A DNA stretch of 64,000 bases from a bacterium (GTDB lineage: Bacteria > Planctomycetota > UBA1135 > UBA2386): contig JANSXC010000006.1 of NCBI GenBank assembly GCA_024743115.1, positions 1 through 64,000 of the forward strand, read 5' to 3'. This document shows positions 43,241 to 52,172 of this stretch, piece by piece. Position 1 is the stretch's first letter; every line of letters starts with the position of its first letter. The position numbers and the translations under genes were made by a program. The notes beneath the pieces were generated by a model. It made no database searches, had not been told where the DNA came from, and saw nothing but the letters and a program-made list of their open reading frames with translations.

Positions 43241-45327
43241 TGCGTGATCGCATGATGCCGCGCATCGCGGCGCTTCTCGTGGTGGCCTGGGGCGTCGCGA
43301 TCGTGGCGCTCACGGCCGGATCGTCGTCGATCGTTCTGCGCGATGCGGCGGCGGCAACTCAGGGGGCACTCGAGCGCGGCGCGAAGGTGACGTTCGAGCG
43401 CGTGCTGCCCGCTGATCGGCCGCCGCAGGTCCAGAGCCAGCGGTCGCGCCTGCTCTCACTCGCCGTCGAGCGCGGTGAGGTGCCCTCGCCGTTTCTCGAA
43501 CTCGGCTACTTCCGGGCGACGTATCGCGCGATCGTGACCCTGCCGTCGCGCGACCGCTACCGCTTCCGCATCGCGGGGCGCGGCAAGGTCAAGCTCACGA
43601 TCAACGGCAAGGAAGTGCTCGCCGGCGCGCTGCGCGAACGTCAGCCGCTCGAGACGAAGAAGAAGGTGCGGCTCAAGAAGGGCGGCAACGATCTCGAACT
43701 CGAGTTCGAGAGTTCGGCGTTCGGCGACGGGCAGTTCCGGTTGTACTGGGCGCCGCCGGAGTGTGGGTTCGAACCGATTGCACCCGAACTGCTGTCGTGG
43801 GCCGCGGACGATGCGGAACTCGTTGCCGGTGAGCGGCGGCAGCTCGGGCAGGAGCTCTTCCTGGCACGGCGCTGCGCGCGTTGCCACGGGTTCGAGCAAG
43901 CGAAGTTGGCGGATGGCGCGTTCGGTGAGCTCGCGGGCGCGGGGCCGGATCTCCGGGGCGTTGGCGCGCGCCTGAAGCGTGACTGGCTGGCGGCGTGGCT
44001 GCAGGACCCGACCGCCTTCCGCCATGACGCGACGATGCCGGGGCTCGGATTCACGGCTCAGGATGCGGCCGATGCGGCGACGTTCCTGGCCGGGCTCGGT
44101 GAGCCCGCGGCCCGCGATCTGCCGGCCGACGGCGTCGCGGCGGGGCGCGATCGCTTTCTGCAACTCGGTTGTGTGGCTTGCCACGTGCCGCCGGATCGGG
44201 ACCGGAAGGAGCGCGTTCTCGGCGACCGGCTCGCGCTGCACCACGTGCCGCAGAAGTGGCACGCGGCGGCGCTCGTCGACTACCTGCGCGATCCGCAGCG
44301 GTTTTATCCGCACGTTCGCATGCCCGACTTCCGCCTCACGGAAGAGGACGCGGTCAACCTCGCGGCCTACCTGCTGAACGGCAAGTTCGCCAGTGAGCCC
44401 GTGCCGCTGGCCGCGGCTGCAGGCGACGCCGCGCGCGGCCAGCAGATCGTAGCCGACCGGCATTGCGCGTCGTGTCACGAGGTGGCGGTGTCCGTCGCGG
44501 ACCGAATCGTGCGATCGTTGCGCGAGCTGCGGCCCGATCGCGGCTGCCTCGCTGATGCGGCCGAAGCCCGCGGCGACGCGCCCGATCATCGGCTGTCGGC
44601 GGAGCAGCGCGCCGCACTTCGGGAGTTCCTGCCCTTCGCGGAGCAAGCCCCGTTCCGCAAGGCGCCGCTCGACTACGCCGAGCGGCAGCTCACCGCTCAG
44701 CGCTGCACGGCGTGTCACGGTCTCGACGATCGTCCGTCGGTTTGGGCGACCGTCGCGAACGAACTGGCCCTCGACGATCCGCTGCCGCCCGAGCAGGATC
44801 CCGTCGCGCAGGGCATCCCGTCGCTGACCTGGGTCGGCAGCAAGCTGCAGCCGAGCTGGATGAGCGCGTTCGTTCAGGGGCAGAAGCCGTCGCCGCGACC
44901 GTGGCTGACGGCGCGCATGCCGGCGTTCGAGCATCGCGGGGCCGCGATCACGAGCGGGCTCGTGCGCGAGCACGGCTATGGCAGCAAGGACGAACCGCTG
45001 CAGCCCGCGAATGCCCAGATGGCGATCCACGGCAACACGCTGCTGCAGCAGGGTACGGGTTTCGGCTGCGTGCAGTGCCACGCGCTCGGTGACAAGCCGG
45101 CGGAGCAGGTGTTCGAGCGCGAAGGTATCGAGCTGCATCTCGCGCGCCAGCGGCTGCGGCACGAGTACTACATCCGCTGGTTGCTCGATCCGCCGCGCAT
45201 TGACCCCGAAGCGCGCATGCCGAAGTACGCCAACAGCAAGGGCAAGACCGCGTTCGTGGAGATCCTTGGCGGTGATGCCGAGCAGCAGTTCGAGGCCATC
45301 TGGCAATCCCTCGGCGGTCGCAAGTAG
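43240..45327 (+). CDS. Five-haem c-type cytochrome
   Basis: The protein has 695 residues from ATG 43240, with an N-terminal membrane/signal segment (A-A-L-L-V-V-A-W-G-V-A-I-V-A-L-T-A). Residues 50-180 are a PA14/GLEYA-like beta domain (R-F-R-I-A-G-R-G-K-V-K-L-T-I-N-G-K). Five haem-binding CxxCH motifs follow: C-A-R-C-H (about 213), C-V-A-C-H (311), C-A-S-C-H (409), C-T-A-C-H (489) and C-V-Q-C-H (609), each in a cytochrome-c-like module with a distal M-P. It would carry electrons in the periplasm, probably from the DUF6797 protein encoded just before it. Confidence 0.9.
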   Translation: MRDRMMPRIAALLVVAWGVAIVALTAGSSSIVLRDAAAATQGALERGAKVTFERVLPADRPPQVQSQRSRLLSLAVERGEVPSPFLELGYFRATYRAIVTLPSRDRYRFRIAGRGKVKLTINGKEVLAGALRERQPLETKKKVRLKKGGNDLELEFESSAFGDGQFRLYWAPPECGFEPIAPELLSWAADDAELVAGERRQLGQELFLARRCARCHGFEQAKLADGAFGELAGAGPDLRGVGARLKRDWLAAWLQDPTAFRHDATMPGLGFTAQDAADAATFLAGLGEPAARDLPADGVAAGRDRFLQLGCVACHVPPDRDRKERVLGDRLALHHVPQKWHAAALVDYLRDPQRFYPHVRMPDFRLTEEDAVNLAAYLLNGKFASEPVPLAAAAGDAARGQQIVADRHCASCHEVAVSVADRIVRSLRELRPDRGCLADAAEARGDAPDHRLSAEQRAALREFLPFAEQAPFRKAPLDYAERQLTAQRCTACHGLDDRPSVWATVANELALDDPLPPEQDPVAQGIPSLTWVGSKLQPSWMSAFVQGQKPSPRPWLTARMPAFEHRGAAITSGLVREHGYGSKDEPLQPANAQMAIHGNTLLQQGTGFGCVQCHALGDKPAEQVFEREGIELHLARQRLRHEYYIRWLLDPPRIDPEARMPKYANSKGKTAFVEILGGDAEQQFEAIWQSLGGRK

Positions 45328-45341
45328 CGACGCGCTATGCG

Positions 45342-45827
45342 ATGACCATCGAACTACCGGCGCCGGCTGCGATCGTGCTCGATCTCGATGGCGTGCTCGC
45401 CGACATCGAGCGGCGCACGGCGCTGGCGACGCCCGATGAGGTCGCGGCGCTCGCTGCGGAGCTACCGCTCGCGGTCGTGACGAGTTGCCCGCGGCGGCTC
45501 GCCGAATCCGTGCTCACGCGGCATGGGTTCCGCGAGCACATCGGCGCGGTGGTCGGCAGCGAGGACGGCCCCGGCAAGCCGAGCCCGGCTCCGGTCTGGC
45601 TCGCGCTCGAACGCCTCGATCGGGCGGGGCAGCCCGCGTGGATGCTCGGTGACAACCCAAGCGACGTCGAGGCCGCGGTCGCCGCGGACGTTGTGGCGCT
45701 CGCGATGGCGCCGCGTGGAATCGGCGGCGAGGCGCACGCGGCGCGACTGCGCCGCGCGGGGGCGGCGGAGCTGATCGGCGGGATCTCGGGTCTTCTGGAA
45801 TTGCTGTCGAGGCCGCGCGATTCTTGA
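45342..45827 (+). CDS. HAD-superfamily phosphohydrolase
   Basis: The protein has 161 residues. HAD motif I is V-L-D-L-D-G-V-L-A-D, with V-V-T-S-C-P-R-R as motif II. K-P-S-P-A-P-V is motif III and L-G-D-N-P-S-D-V-E-A-A motif IV with the metal aspartates. The cap insertion is minimal, so it probably acts on a small phosphorylated metabolite or a protein. It starts 14 bp after the cytochrome gene and ends 13 bp before the FRG gene, so it likely belongs to the same transcript. The substrate cannot be inferred. Confidence 0.85.
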   Translation: MTIELPAPAAIVLDLDGVLADIERRTALATPDEVAALAAELPLAVVTSCPRRLAESVLTRHGFREHIGAVVGSEDGPGKPSPAPVWLALERLDRAGQPAWMLGDNPSDVEAAVAADVVALAMAPRGIGGEAHAARLRRAGAAELIGGISGLLELLSRPRDS

Positions 45828-45840
45828 GGCCAGGAGACTC

Positions 45841-46641
45841 ATGACCAACCTGCAAGTGCTGCCGGCGGATCGCATCTCGACGGCGTTCCAGATCGCGGTC
45901 GACTTTCTCGAACAGTGGGCGACGTCGGATACGCGGGCCTGTTGGTTTCGTGGCATCAACGACGGCTCGCTGTCGTTGCAGCCAGGAGCATGTTGGCGAA
46001 CGGGCTACTCCGAGTGGGGGCCGCTCGTCGACCTCTCGCAGGACGGGGTGTCGTTCAAGGACGTCGGGACCGTCGACGAGTGGAGCACGTACTACCTCGC
46101 GCAACACCATCGCATCCCGACGAGGCTGCTGGATTGGACGGAGAGCTTCGCCGCTGCCCTGTTCTTTGCGTTCGATGGTTGGGATGGCAAGACCACGCCC
46201 GGTATCTGGCTGTTGCAGCCAATGGAACTCAACGAGGTCTTCTTGCGCTGGCACGGCATCCTCACGCCCGAGCATGTCCGCCAGCTCGACGCCTGGCTGC
46301 CGCGACCGATCCGCCTGCCGCACCATGTCACGCAGGCCGACGAAGAGGGCTACGTCTACGACAACCGCTGGCCGCTCGCGATCTACCCGCGCCGCGCCAA
46401 CCGCCGCCTGATCGCGCAGCAGGGCTACTTCACGGTGCATGGCCGCGACCCGCGCCCGCTCGACGAACTCGTCGATCAGTGTGGCGCAGACCCCGCGAGT
46501 CTGTTGGCCAAGATCGAACTCGTCGGCTTCGACCCGCAGCAGGCGCTGCACGAACTCGACCTGCTCGGCATCCGCCGCAGTGCTGTCTACCCGGACATCG
46601 ACAACTTCGTGCAGCAGCTGCAGGCGCTGTACGGCTGGTAG
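45841..46641 (+). CDS. FRG domain-containing protein
   Basis: The protein has 266 residues, preceded by an AGGAG at good spacing. The FRG signature is present at the N-terminus: W-F-R-G-I-N-D-G near residue 38, then W-S-T-Y-Y-L-A-Q-H-H and R-I-P-T-R-L-L-D-W-T-E-S-F-A-A-A-L-F-F-A around 85-115. FRG proteins are of unknown biochemistry, frequent in defence and mobile contexts. The C-terminal half (P-R-R-A-N-R-R-L-I-A-Q-Q-G-Y-F-T, A-L-H-E-L-D-L-L-G-I) matches the usual length of FRG proteins. It is soluble. Its place at the end of a redox operon is unusual. It converges with the amidohydrolase gene, 29 bp apart. Confidence 0.88.
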   Translation: MTNLQVLPADRISTAFQIAVDFLEQWATSDTRACWFRGINDGSLSLQPGACWRTGYSEWGPLVDLSQDGVSFKDVGTVDEWSTYYLAQHHRIPTRLLDWTESFAAALFFAFDGWDGKTTPGIWLLQPMELNEVFLRWHGILTPEHVRQLDAWLPRPIRLPHHVTQADEEGYVYDNRWPLAIYPRRANRRLIAQQGYFTVHGRDPRPLDELVDQCGADPASLLAKIELVGFDPQQALHELDLLGIRRSAVYPDIDNFVQQLQALYGW

Positions 46642-46670
46642 CGTCGCCCCTGGCGCGCACCAGTCGGGCC

Positions 46671-48044
46671 CTACTTGCCGCCGAGGTCGCGGTAGCGTTT
46701 GCGGTACTTCTCCGCGAGTTCCGTCTGTTTGTTGCGGAGGTCGACCTGGCGGCCGCGGATGAAGGCGTGCGTCGTTCTCGTGTCGAGCTCGAACGGGTCG
46801 CCGTTGCAGACGAACAACGTAGCGTCCTTGCCTTTGGCCAGTGAGCCGAGGCGGTTTCCGACGCCGAGGATCGTGGCGGCGTGCAGGGTGATCGCGGCGA
46901 CCGCGCGGTTGCGGTCGAGTCCGTGCGCGATCGCGGTCGCCACGTGATACGGCAGGTTGCGGTCGTTGCTGTAGCCGTCGCCGGTCGCGATGCAGAAGTC
47001 GAGGCCGGCCGCGGCGAGTCGCGCCGGCAGCGTGAAACGGGCATCGTAGGGGCTGTCCTCGCGACGCGGCAGGTCGTGCACGCCGTCGAGGATCACGGGA
47101 ACCTTGTGTTCACGCAGCAGGTCGGCGGCGGCGATCGCATCGCGGCCGCCGACGATCACGGGGCGCAGGCTGGCAGCCGTGGCCCAAAGGACGGCGGATT
47201 CGATCTGTTCGAGTTCGTTCGCGCGTACGAATACCGGCGCTTCGCCGCGCACGGCCGGCACGAGCGCGCGATGCCGGATGTCGATCGGCGTGCTCGGATC
47301 CGCGGTGCGCGCGTCCAGCCAGGCGCGGGCCTCGCGGAACGCCCGCGCGATCGCCTCACGGCCCTCGCGGGTGCGTTCGTCGGGCGACTGTCGCGAGCGA
47401 TCCGTGCTGCTCGGTCGCCGCGGGCGCGAGCCGAATGAACGCGCGGGCCATGCGACGACCGGGCCGGCGTCGGCGAGCACCGCCATGTCGGCGTTCGTCC
47501 AGCCGTCGAGCTGGATCACGGACGCGCGGCCCGCGATCGCGCCGCCGCTCGGGAACACGCCCGCGGCCAGGATGCCGTTGCTGCGCGCAACCGGGATGGC
47601 GGTCGAGTCCGGGTTGACCGCGACGCTCGCGAGCACTTCTGGCGTGAACTCGCCGATCTCGTTGACGTCGACGCTCTGTCGGACCATGCCGATCTCCTGC
47701 AGGCCCAGCGTCGTGTGGGCCGAGACGAAGCCGGGGTAGACGTGCGCGCCCTGCAGGTCGATGACCTTGGGGTTGGTGTTCTCGGGCAGCGACGGTGTTT
47801 CGCCCTTGGCGAGCACGCCGCCGATCCTGCCGTCGTGGAACCACAGCGTGCCACCGAGCACGATGCCGTCCGAGACCGTGTGAATCGTCGCGTTCTGGAG
47901 GACGATCGGTTCGGCCTCGGGCGCGGCCTTCGGCAGCAGATCCTGGGCGATCGCCGGGCCGGTCAGGATGAATAGCGCAGCCGCGAGTTCGCGCGAGCCG
48001 TTCGTCTTCGTGGGGCGTGTCCTCTTCGTCGGCAGGGCGGTCAT
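46671..48044 (-). CDS. Amidohydrolase-like secreted protein
   Basis: The protein has 457 residues from ATG 48044, with AAGGAGG seven bases upstream; the ATG overlaps the preceding TGA (TGATG). A signal segment (E-L-A-A-A-L-F-I-L-T-G-P-A-I-A-Q) follows an unusually basic start. The amidohydrolase fold is shown by the N-terminal beta sandwich (I-V-L-Q-N-A-T-I-H-T-V), P-G-F-V-S-A-H-T-T-L-G-L and the closing G-S-L-A-K-G-K-D-A-T-L-F-V. The usual H-x-H metal motif is reduced to H-T-T, and the late catalytic Asp appears as A-T-G-D-G-Y-S. Activity is therefore uncertain; it may work with its two-module neighbour. Confidence 0.78.
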   Translation of the reverse strand: MTALPTKRTRPTKTNGSRELAAALFILTGPAIAQDLLPKAAPEAEPIVLQNATIHTVSDGIVLGGTLWFHDGRIGGVLAKGETPSLPENTNPKVIDLQGAHVYPGFVSAHTTLGLQEIGMVRQSVDVNEIGEFTPEVLASVAVNPDSTAIPVARSNGILAAGVFPSGGAIAGRASVIQLDGWTNADMAVLADAGPVVAWPARSFGSRPRRPSSTDRSRQSPDERTREGREAIARAFREARAWLDARTADPSTPIDIRHRALVPAVRGEAPVFVRANELEQIESAVLWATAASLRPVIVGGRDAIAAADLLREHKVPVILDGVHDLPRREDSPYDARFTLPARLAAAGLDFCIATGDGYSNDRNLPYHVATAIAHGLDRNRAVAAITLHAATILGVGNRLGSLAKGKDATLFVCNGDPFELDTRTTHAFIRGRQVDLRNKQTELAEKYRKRYRDLGGK

Positions 48045-51000
48045 CAGCGGCCTCCTTGGAGCGTGTGGGTGCGGCAGCAGTAGGCGTCGTCGAGGTACTC
48101 GGCGGCCCAGTAGGCATCCCGCAGCCGCGCGAAGCGTGATTCCTTGTCGCCAGCCTTGTCCGGTCTTCGTCCCTTGCTCGCGGCGGCGGCCTTCTGGATC
48201 AGTCGGCTGCGCTCGTTCGCGATTCCCGCGCGCAGCTCGGCGTCCCGGTCGAGGGAGAACAACGGTCGGCCGTCGACCCACGTCGCTTCACATCGCGCCA
48301 TGTAACTCAGCGGGTTCGCGGACCACATCGCGACGTCGGCATCCTTGCCCGACGATAGCGAGCCGGTGCGGTCGAAGATGCCGAGCTGCACGGCCGGGTT
48401 CTTCGTCACGAAGCACAGCGCCTCGGCCGGCGCGACCCCGCCGTACTTCACCGCCTTGCCGGCCTCGGTGTTCAGGCGGCGGGCGTGTTCGTTGCTGTCG
48501 CTGTTGAACGACACCGATACCCCGAGTTCGTGCATGATCGCGCCGTTGTCCGGGATCGCGTCGAAGACCTCGAACTTGTAGGCCCACCAGTCGCTGAACG
48601 ACGACGCGCCGATCGCGTGCTCTTTGATTGCGTCCGCGACCTTGTAGCCCTCGAGCACGTGCTGGAACGTGCCGATCTTGAACCCGTACTCCGCAGCGAT
48701 GCCGCAGAGCATGAAGATCTCGTCCTGGCGATAGCTGTGGCAGTGGATCCGGCGCTGCCCGGCGATGATCTCACCGACGGCCTCGAGTTCGAGGTCGCGC
48801 CGTGGCGGCAGCGTGCGCGCGCGATCGCGCGGGGCGAGCGCTTCGTAGCCGGCGTGCTCCTTACGATAGGCCTCGGCGGCAACGAGCCGGTCGCGGATCA
48901 GCGCTTCGACGCCCATCCGGGTGCTCGGATAACGGGTTTGCACGCGGCTGCCGTTGGCGCGGCGGGGGTTCTCGCCGAGTGCCCACTTGATGCCGGCCGG
49001 TGCGCCTTCGAATCGCATGTCATCGGGATGGGCGCAGCCGAACCGCAGCTTGACCGTCGAACTCTGGCCGCCGATCGCATTGGCCGAGCCGTGCAGCTGG
49101 TTGGCCGCGGTCACACCGCCCGCAAGCTGGCGATACCAGTTCACGTCGTCGGGATTGATCACGTCCTGGATGCGGGCCTCGGCGGTCACGGCCTGACCGC
49201 TCTCGTTGATGCCGCCCTGGATGCCAGTGTGCGAGTGGCAGTCGATCAGGCCCGGCGTCACGTGCTTGCCTTGGCCGTCGATCTTGCGAGTGTTCTCAGG
49301 GAGTGCCGGCATGTCCGCCGCGGGGCCCGCGTAGGTGATCTTGCCGGCGCTCACGATGATGCCGCCGTTGACGATGACGCCGCGGCCGTCGCTTGGCCAG
49401 AGCGTCGCGCCGACGATGGCGAACGATTCGGGTTCGGGCATCGTCGCCGTACCGTAGCCGCCGAGTGGGGTCGGCAGCGCCGTGAGGGCAGGTGGCTCGA
49501 ACGCGTCAGCGGCCGGGGGCTGATCGTTCTCGTCGCCGTCGCTACTTGCCGGCGCGCGCTCGCCGCGAAACCGGAACGACGAGCCGTCCGCCTTCGTGCC
49601 CGTGCCCGCGAGCTCGTCGCCGCGGCGGTGGCCGCGGAGCCAGGTGACGCCGGATCCTTTGCCGAAAGCGTCCATGACGCGCAGCGCGATCGATTGCCGG
49701 TCGCGGCCGCCGACGGCTGCGGCGACCTTGTCCTCACCGATCGCGAACTTCGCGCGCTTACCGTCGATCGCGAGTACGGGGACCTCCGAGTCGGCGCTGC
49801 CGGGCCACGTCGTGAGTCGCCATTCGCCGTCGAGGTGTGCGTCGGTGGCGGGATCGACGTCGTGCTTCTTACCGTGCACCCAGACCGCCCGGATCTCGGC
49901 CTTCGGGTCGAACAGTTCGCCGGCGACGACCGTGAGGTTCGCGAGCTTGCCCACCGCGATGGTGCCGAGCTGCCCGTCGACGTCGAGCAGGCGGGCGGGA
50001 ATCGTCGTCAGCGCAGCGAGCGCGGTCTTTTCATCGACACCGCACCGGATCGCGTCACGCATGCGCGAGCGGAACGCGCTGCGCTTTTCGAGTCGCGCGG
50101 TGGTCCATGCGAACTCGACGCCGGCTTTCAGCAGGCGTGCGCTGTTGGTCGGCGCCTGTTCCCAGCTCTGCAGTTGGCGCAGGGACACGCCGGCAGTGGC
50201 CGCCGCGGAGTCCAAGTCGGGCGCTTCAGGGAACTCGAGCGGAAGGATCAGCGAACAGCCCGTGGCCGCGATCGCCGCGAGCCGCCGGAACTCCATACCG
50301 CTGCCGATGAGCACCGCTGTGCGTTCGTGTTCTTTGGCGATGCGCGCCGCGCGCAGGGCCTGAAGTTCGTTGCGGGTTTCGAACAGCAGCGGCAGCTCGT
50401 GATGCCGGGCCATGGCGGCCAGCGCAGCGGAGACCGGTGGCGCGGAGTTCGCAAGGGCCGGATTGCGGCGGATGGTCTCGAGGCAGCGCTCGTACCACGC
50501 CCCGTCGAACAGCGTCTGGCGCAACAGCGCGATCGCGCCCTGCTCGCTGTTGGGGTAGCCGTTGCGGTTCCGTGCAAGGCGCGCCACGAGGCCGGCGTGC
50601 TCACGGATGACGCGCGGCCGTTCGGTGGTCGCTGGTTCGTCGAGCAACACGACCGTGGCCGTGCCCGCGACGATGCCGCCGGCCGGCACGGCCGCGGCGG
50701 CAGCGAATCCGAGCTCGCGCAGCGCCTTGCGGTCCGATTCCGGTATGCCGGCGCCCGCGAGTGTCTGGCGCTGGGGCTGGATCATCGGACTCCAGTGCGC
50801 GTCCGACCGATCGGGTTCGATCGCCGGAGAGTCGACGGTCACGAACGGGTCGATCAGGCCTGGGTAGATCATGAGTCCGCTGCAGTCGACGCGGGTGGCG
50901 CCGGCCGGCGCCGCGCCGCCGAGGGCCGTGATCGCGCCGTCCTTGATCACGATCGTCGTGTTCTCCTGACGTTCGCCCGGTGACGGCACGACGGTCGCGC

Positions 51001-51118
51001 CGGTCAGCGCAAACCAGGTCGGCGCGATCGGGCGAGGGCCGTTGTGCGGTTCGCCCTGAGCGGAGGGCGACGCCGCGAGTGCGAGACAGACGAAGAACGT
51101 GACTGCGCGCGTTCGCAT
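48044..51118 (-). CDS. Two-module secreted amidohydrolase
   Basis: The protein has 1024 residues with signal peptide MRTRAVTFFVCLALAASPSA. Two imidazolonepropionase-like amidohydrolase modules follow. The first (about 25-430) has P-G-L-I-D-P-F-V-T-V where H-x-H is expected and looks inactive. The second (about 575-1000) keeps G-L-I-D-C-H-S-H-T-G-I, the later histidines (I-H-C-H-S-Y, F-Q-H-V-L-E-G-Y-K) and the aspartate in S-F-N-S-D-S-N-E, so it should bind metal and hydrolyse an amide or dipeptide-like bond. The duplication is followed directly by the related gene at 46671, giving three modules in a row with one intact site. Confidence 0.85.
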   Translation of the reverse strand: MRTRAVTFFVCLALAASPSAQGEPHNGPRPIAPTWFALTGATVVPSPGERQENTTIVIKDGAITALGGAAPAGATRVDCSGLMIYPGLIDPFVTVDSPAIEPDRSDAHWSPMIQPQRQTLAGAGIPESDRKALRELGFAAAAAVPAGGIVAGTATVVLLDEPATTERPRVIREHAGLVARLARNRNGYPNSEQGAIALLRQTLFDGAWYERCLETIRRNPALANSAPPVSAALAAMARHHELPLLFETRNELQALRAARIAKEHERTAVLIGSGMEFRRLAAIAATGCSLILPLEFPEAPDLDSAAATAGVSLRQLQSWEQAPTNSARLLKAGVEFAWTTARLEKRSAFRSRMRDAIRCGVDEKTALAALTTIPARLLDVDGQLGTIAVGKLANLTVVAGELFDPKAEIRAVWVHGKKHDVDPATDAHLDGEWRLTTWPGSADSEVPVLAIDGKRAKFAIGEDKVAAAVGGRDRQSIALRVMDAFGKGSGVTWLRGHRRGDELAGTGTKADGSSFRFRGERAPASSDGDENDQPPAADAFEPPALTALPTPLGGYGTATMPEPESFAIVGATLWPSDGRGVIVNGGIIVSAGKITYAGPAADMPALPENTRKIDGQGKHVTPGLIDCHSHTGIQGGINESGQAVTAEARIQDVINPDDVNWYRQLAGGVTAANQLHGSANAIGGQSSTVKLRFGCAHPDDMRFEGAPAGIKWALGENPRRANGSRVQTRYPSTRMGVEALIRDRLVAAEAYRKEHAGYEALAPRDRARTLPPRRDLELEAVGEIIAGQRRIHCHSYRQDEIFMLCGIAAEYGFKIGTFQHVLEGYKVADAIKEHAIGASSFSDWWAYKFEVFDAIPDNGAIMHELGVSVSFNSDSNEHARRLNTEAGKAVKYGGVAPAEALCFVTKNPAVQLGIFDRTGSLSSGKDADVAMWSANPLSYMARCEATWVDGRPLFSLDRDAELRAGIANERSRLIQKAAAASKGRRPDKAGDKESRFARLRDAYWAAEYLDDAYCCRTHTLQGGR

Positions 51119-51143
51119 GCTCGCAGCATACGCGCGGGTGGAG

Positions 51144-52076
51144 CTACTTATCGATCGTCAGAAGGAACGCGGAGTGAGATACTGTCGCAAGCACGCCCGT
51201 CGTGACGACCTCGTCGAGGCCCGCGGCTGCCGGCCAGCTACCCTTCTCGGCGCCTTTCGTGCGCTGGCTCGCCGCGAGGCGTTGCAGCGCCTGCAACTCG
51301 CGGTGGCAGGTCCTGCCGTCCGTGCGGCGTAGGGCCTGCAGCCCGAGCCAGGTGTGAAAGGGATCGCGAGCGGGGTTCGTGGGCCAGGCCCGTGCCACCG
51401 TCAGCGCGGCCGGGAACTCTTCGCCGAGCAGCATGGCCGTGAGGTGCAGGGCGCTGTCGCTGCGGCGATCGCGGCCGACGGTGATGTTGCGGCGCGCGGC
51501 CTTGCCGAGAATCCGGCACCGTTTGGCCAGCTTCGCGTCGCCTTCGACGATTGCGATCACGTCCGCAAGCATGACGAGCATGGCGATCTCTTCGGCGGTG
51601 GCTGGATCGCTGTCCTCGGATTCGAACGCCGCGAGCGCCGCAGATACCGCCTTTCGGCTCGTCGACTTCAGCAGCTTGTACTGCGAGATCGCGCAGGTCT
51701 CGGCCATTGCGAACGCTGCGATGAGCTGCTCGAAGCGCGTGCACGGTTGGCCCACCGGGGCGAACCAGCCGTCGTTGGCCTGCTGAGCCCGCAGCCAGCG
51801 GGTCGCATGCCGTAGCGGCGCCTTGTAGCGGCCGACGCGGAGCGACGAGCCAGTGGCGCCGTACGCGAGCATCATCCAACTCGCTGCGGCCACCGTTTCG
51901 ACGGGCGACTCGGCGTCGCCGCCCGGAGTCCGGGTCATGAGGTAGTGGATCGAATCCAGCGTCGGGGTGAACTCCGGGCTGGGTGCGCCACTCGGGGCCG
52001 AGCGGGCCGGCCCTTGGGCCGGCAGCAGCAGGGCGAGGCCGGTGGCTGCAGTCAGCACGGGGAGGCACGGGCGCAT
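51144..52076 (-). CDS. Secreted alpha/alpha-toroid (prenyltransferase/squalene-cyclase-like) protein
   Basis: The protein has 310 residues with signal peptide MRPCLPVLTAATGLALLLPA then Q-G. Helical repeats include H-A-T-R-W-L-R-A-Q-Q-A-N-D-G-W-F, the Q-W-type repeat seen in squalene cyclases, pectate-lyase toroids and planctomycete proteins of unknown function. The DxDD catalytic motif of cyclases was not found, so no lipid role is claimed. It ends 26 bp before the two-module amidohydrolase gene on the same strand and may share its transcript. Confidence 0.65.
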   Translation of the reverse strand: MRPCLPVLTAATGLALLLPAQGPARSAPSGAPSPEFTPTLDSIHYLMTRTPGGDAESPVETVAAASWMMLAYGATGSSLRVGRYKAPLRHATRWLRAQQANDGWFAPVGQPCTRFEQLIAAFAMAETCAISQYKLLKSTSRKAVSAALAAFESEDSDPATAEEIAMLVMLADVIAIVEGDAKLAKRCRILGKAARRNITVGRDRRSDSALHLTAMLLGEEFPAALTVARAWPTNPARDPFHTWLGLQALRRTDGRTCHRELQALQRLAASQRTKGAEKGSWPAAAGLDEVVTTGVLATVSHSAFLLTIDK

Positions 52077-52172
52077 GCCGTCAGCAACGGCGATCGGGGC
52101 GGTCTGGTTCGCTGCTTTTTGCCGGCTCGGCCGGGTTGCGCGGGCTGCTGAACAGGCGCGCCGGATCGGAGC

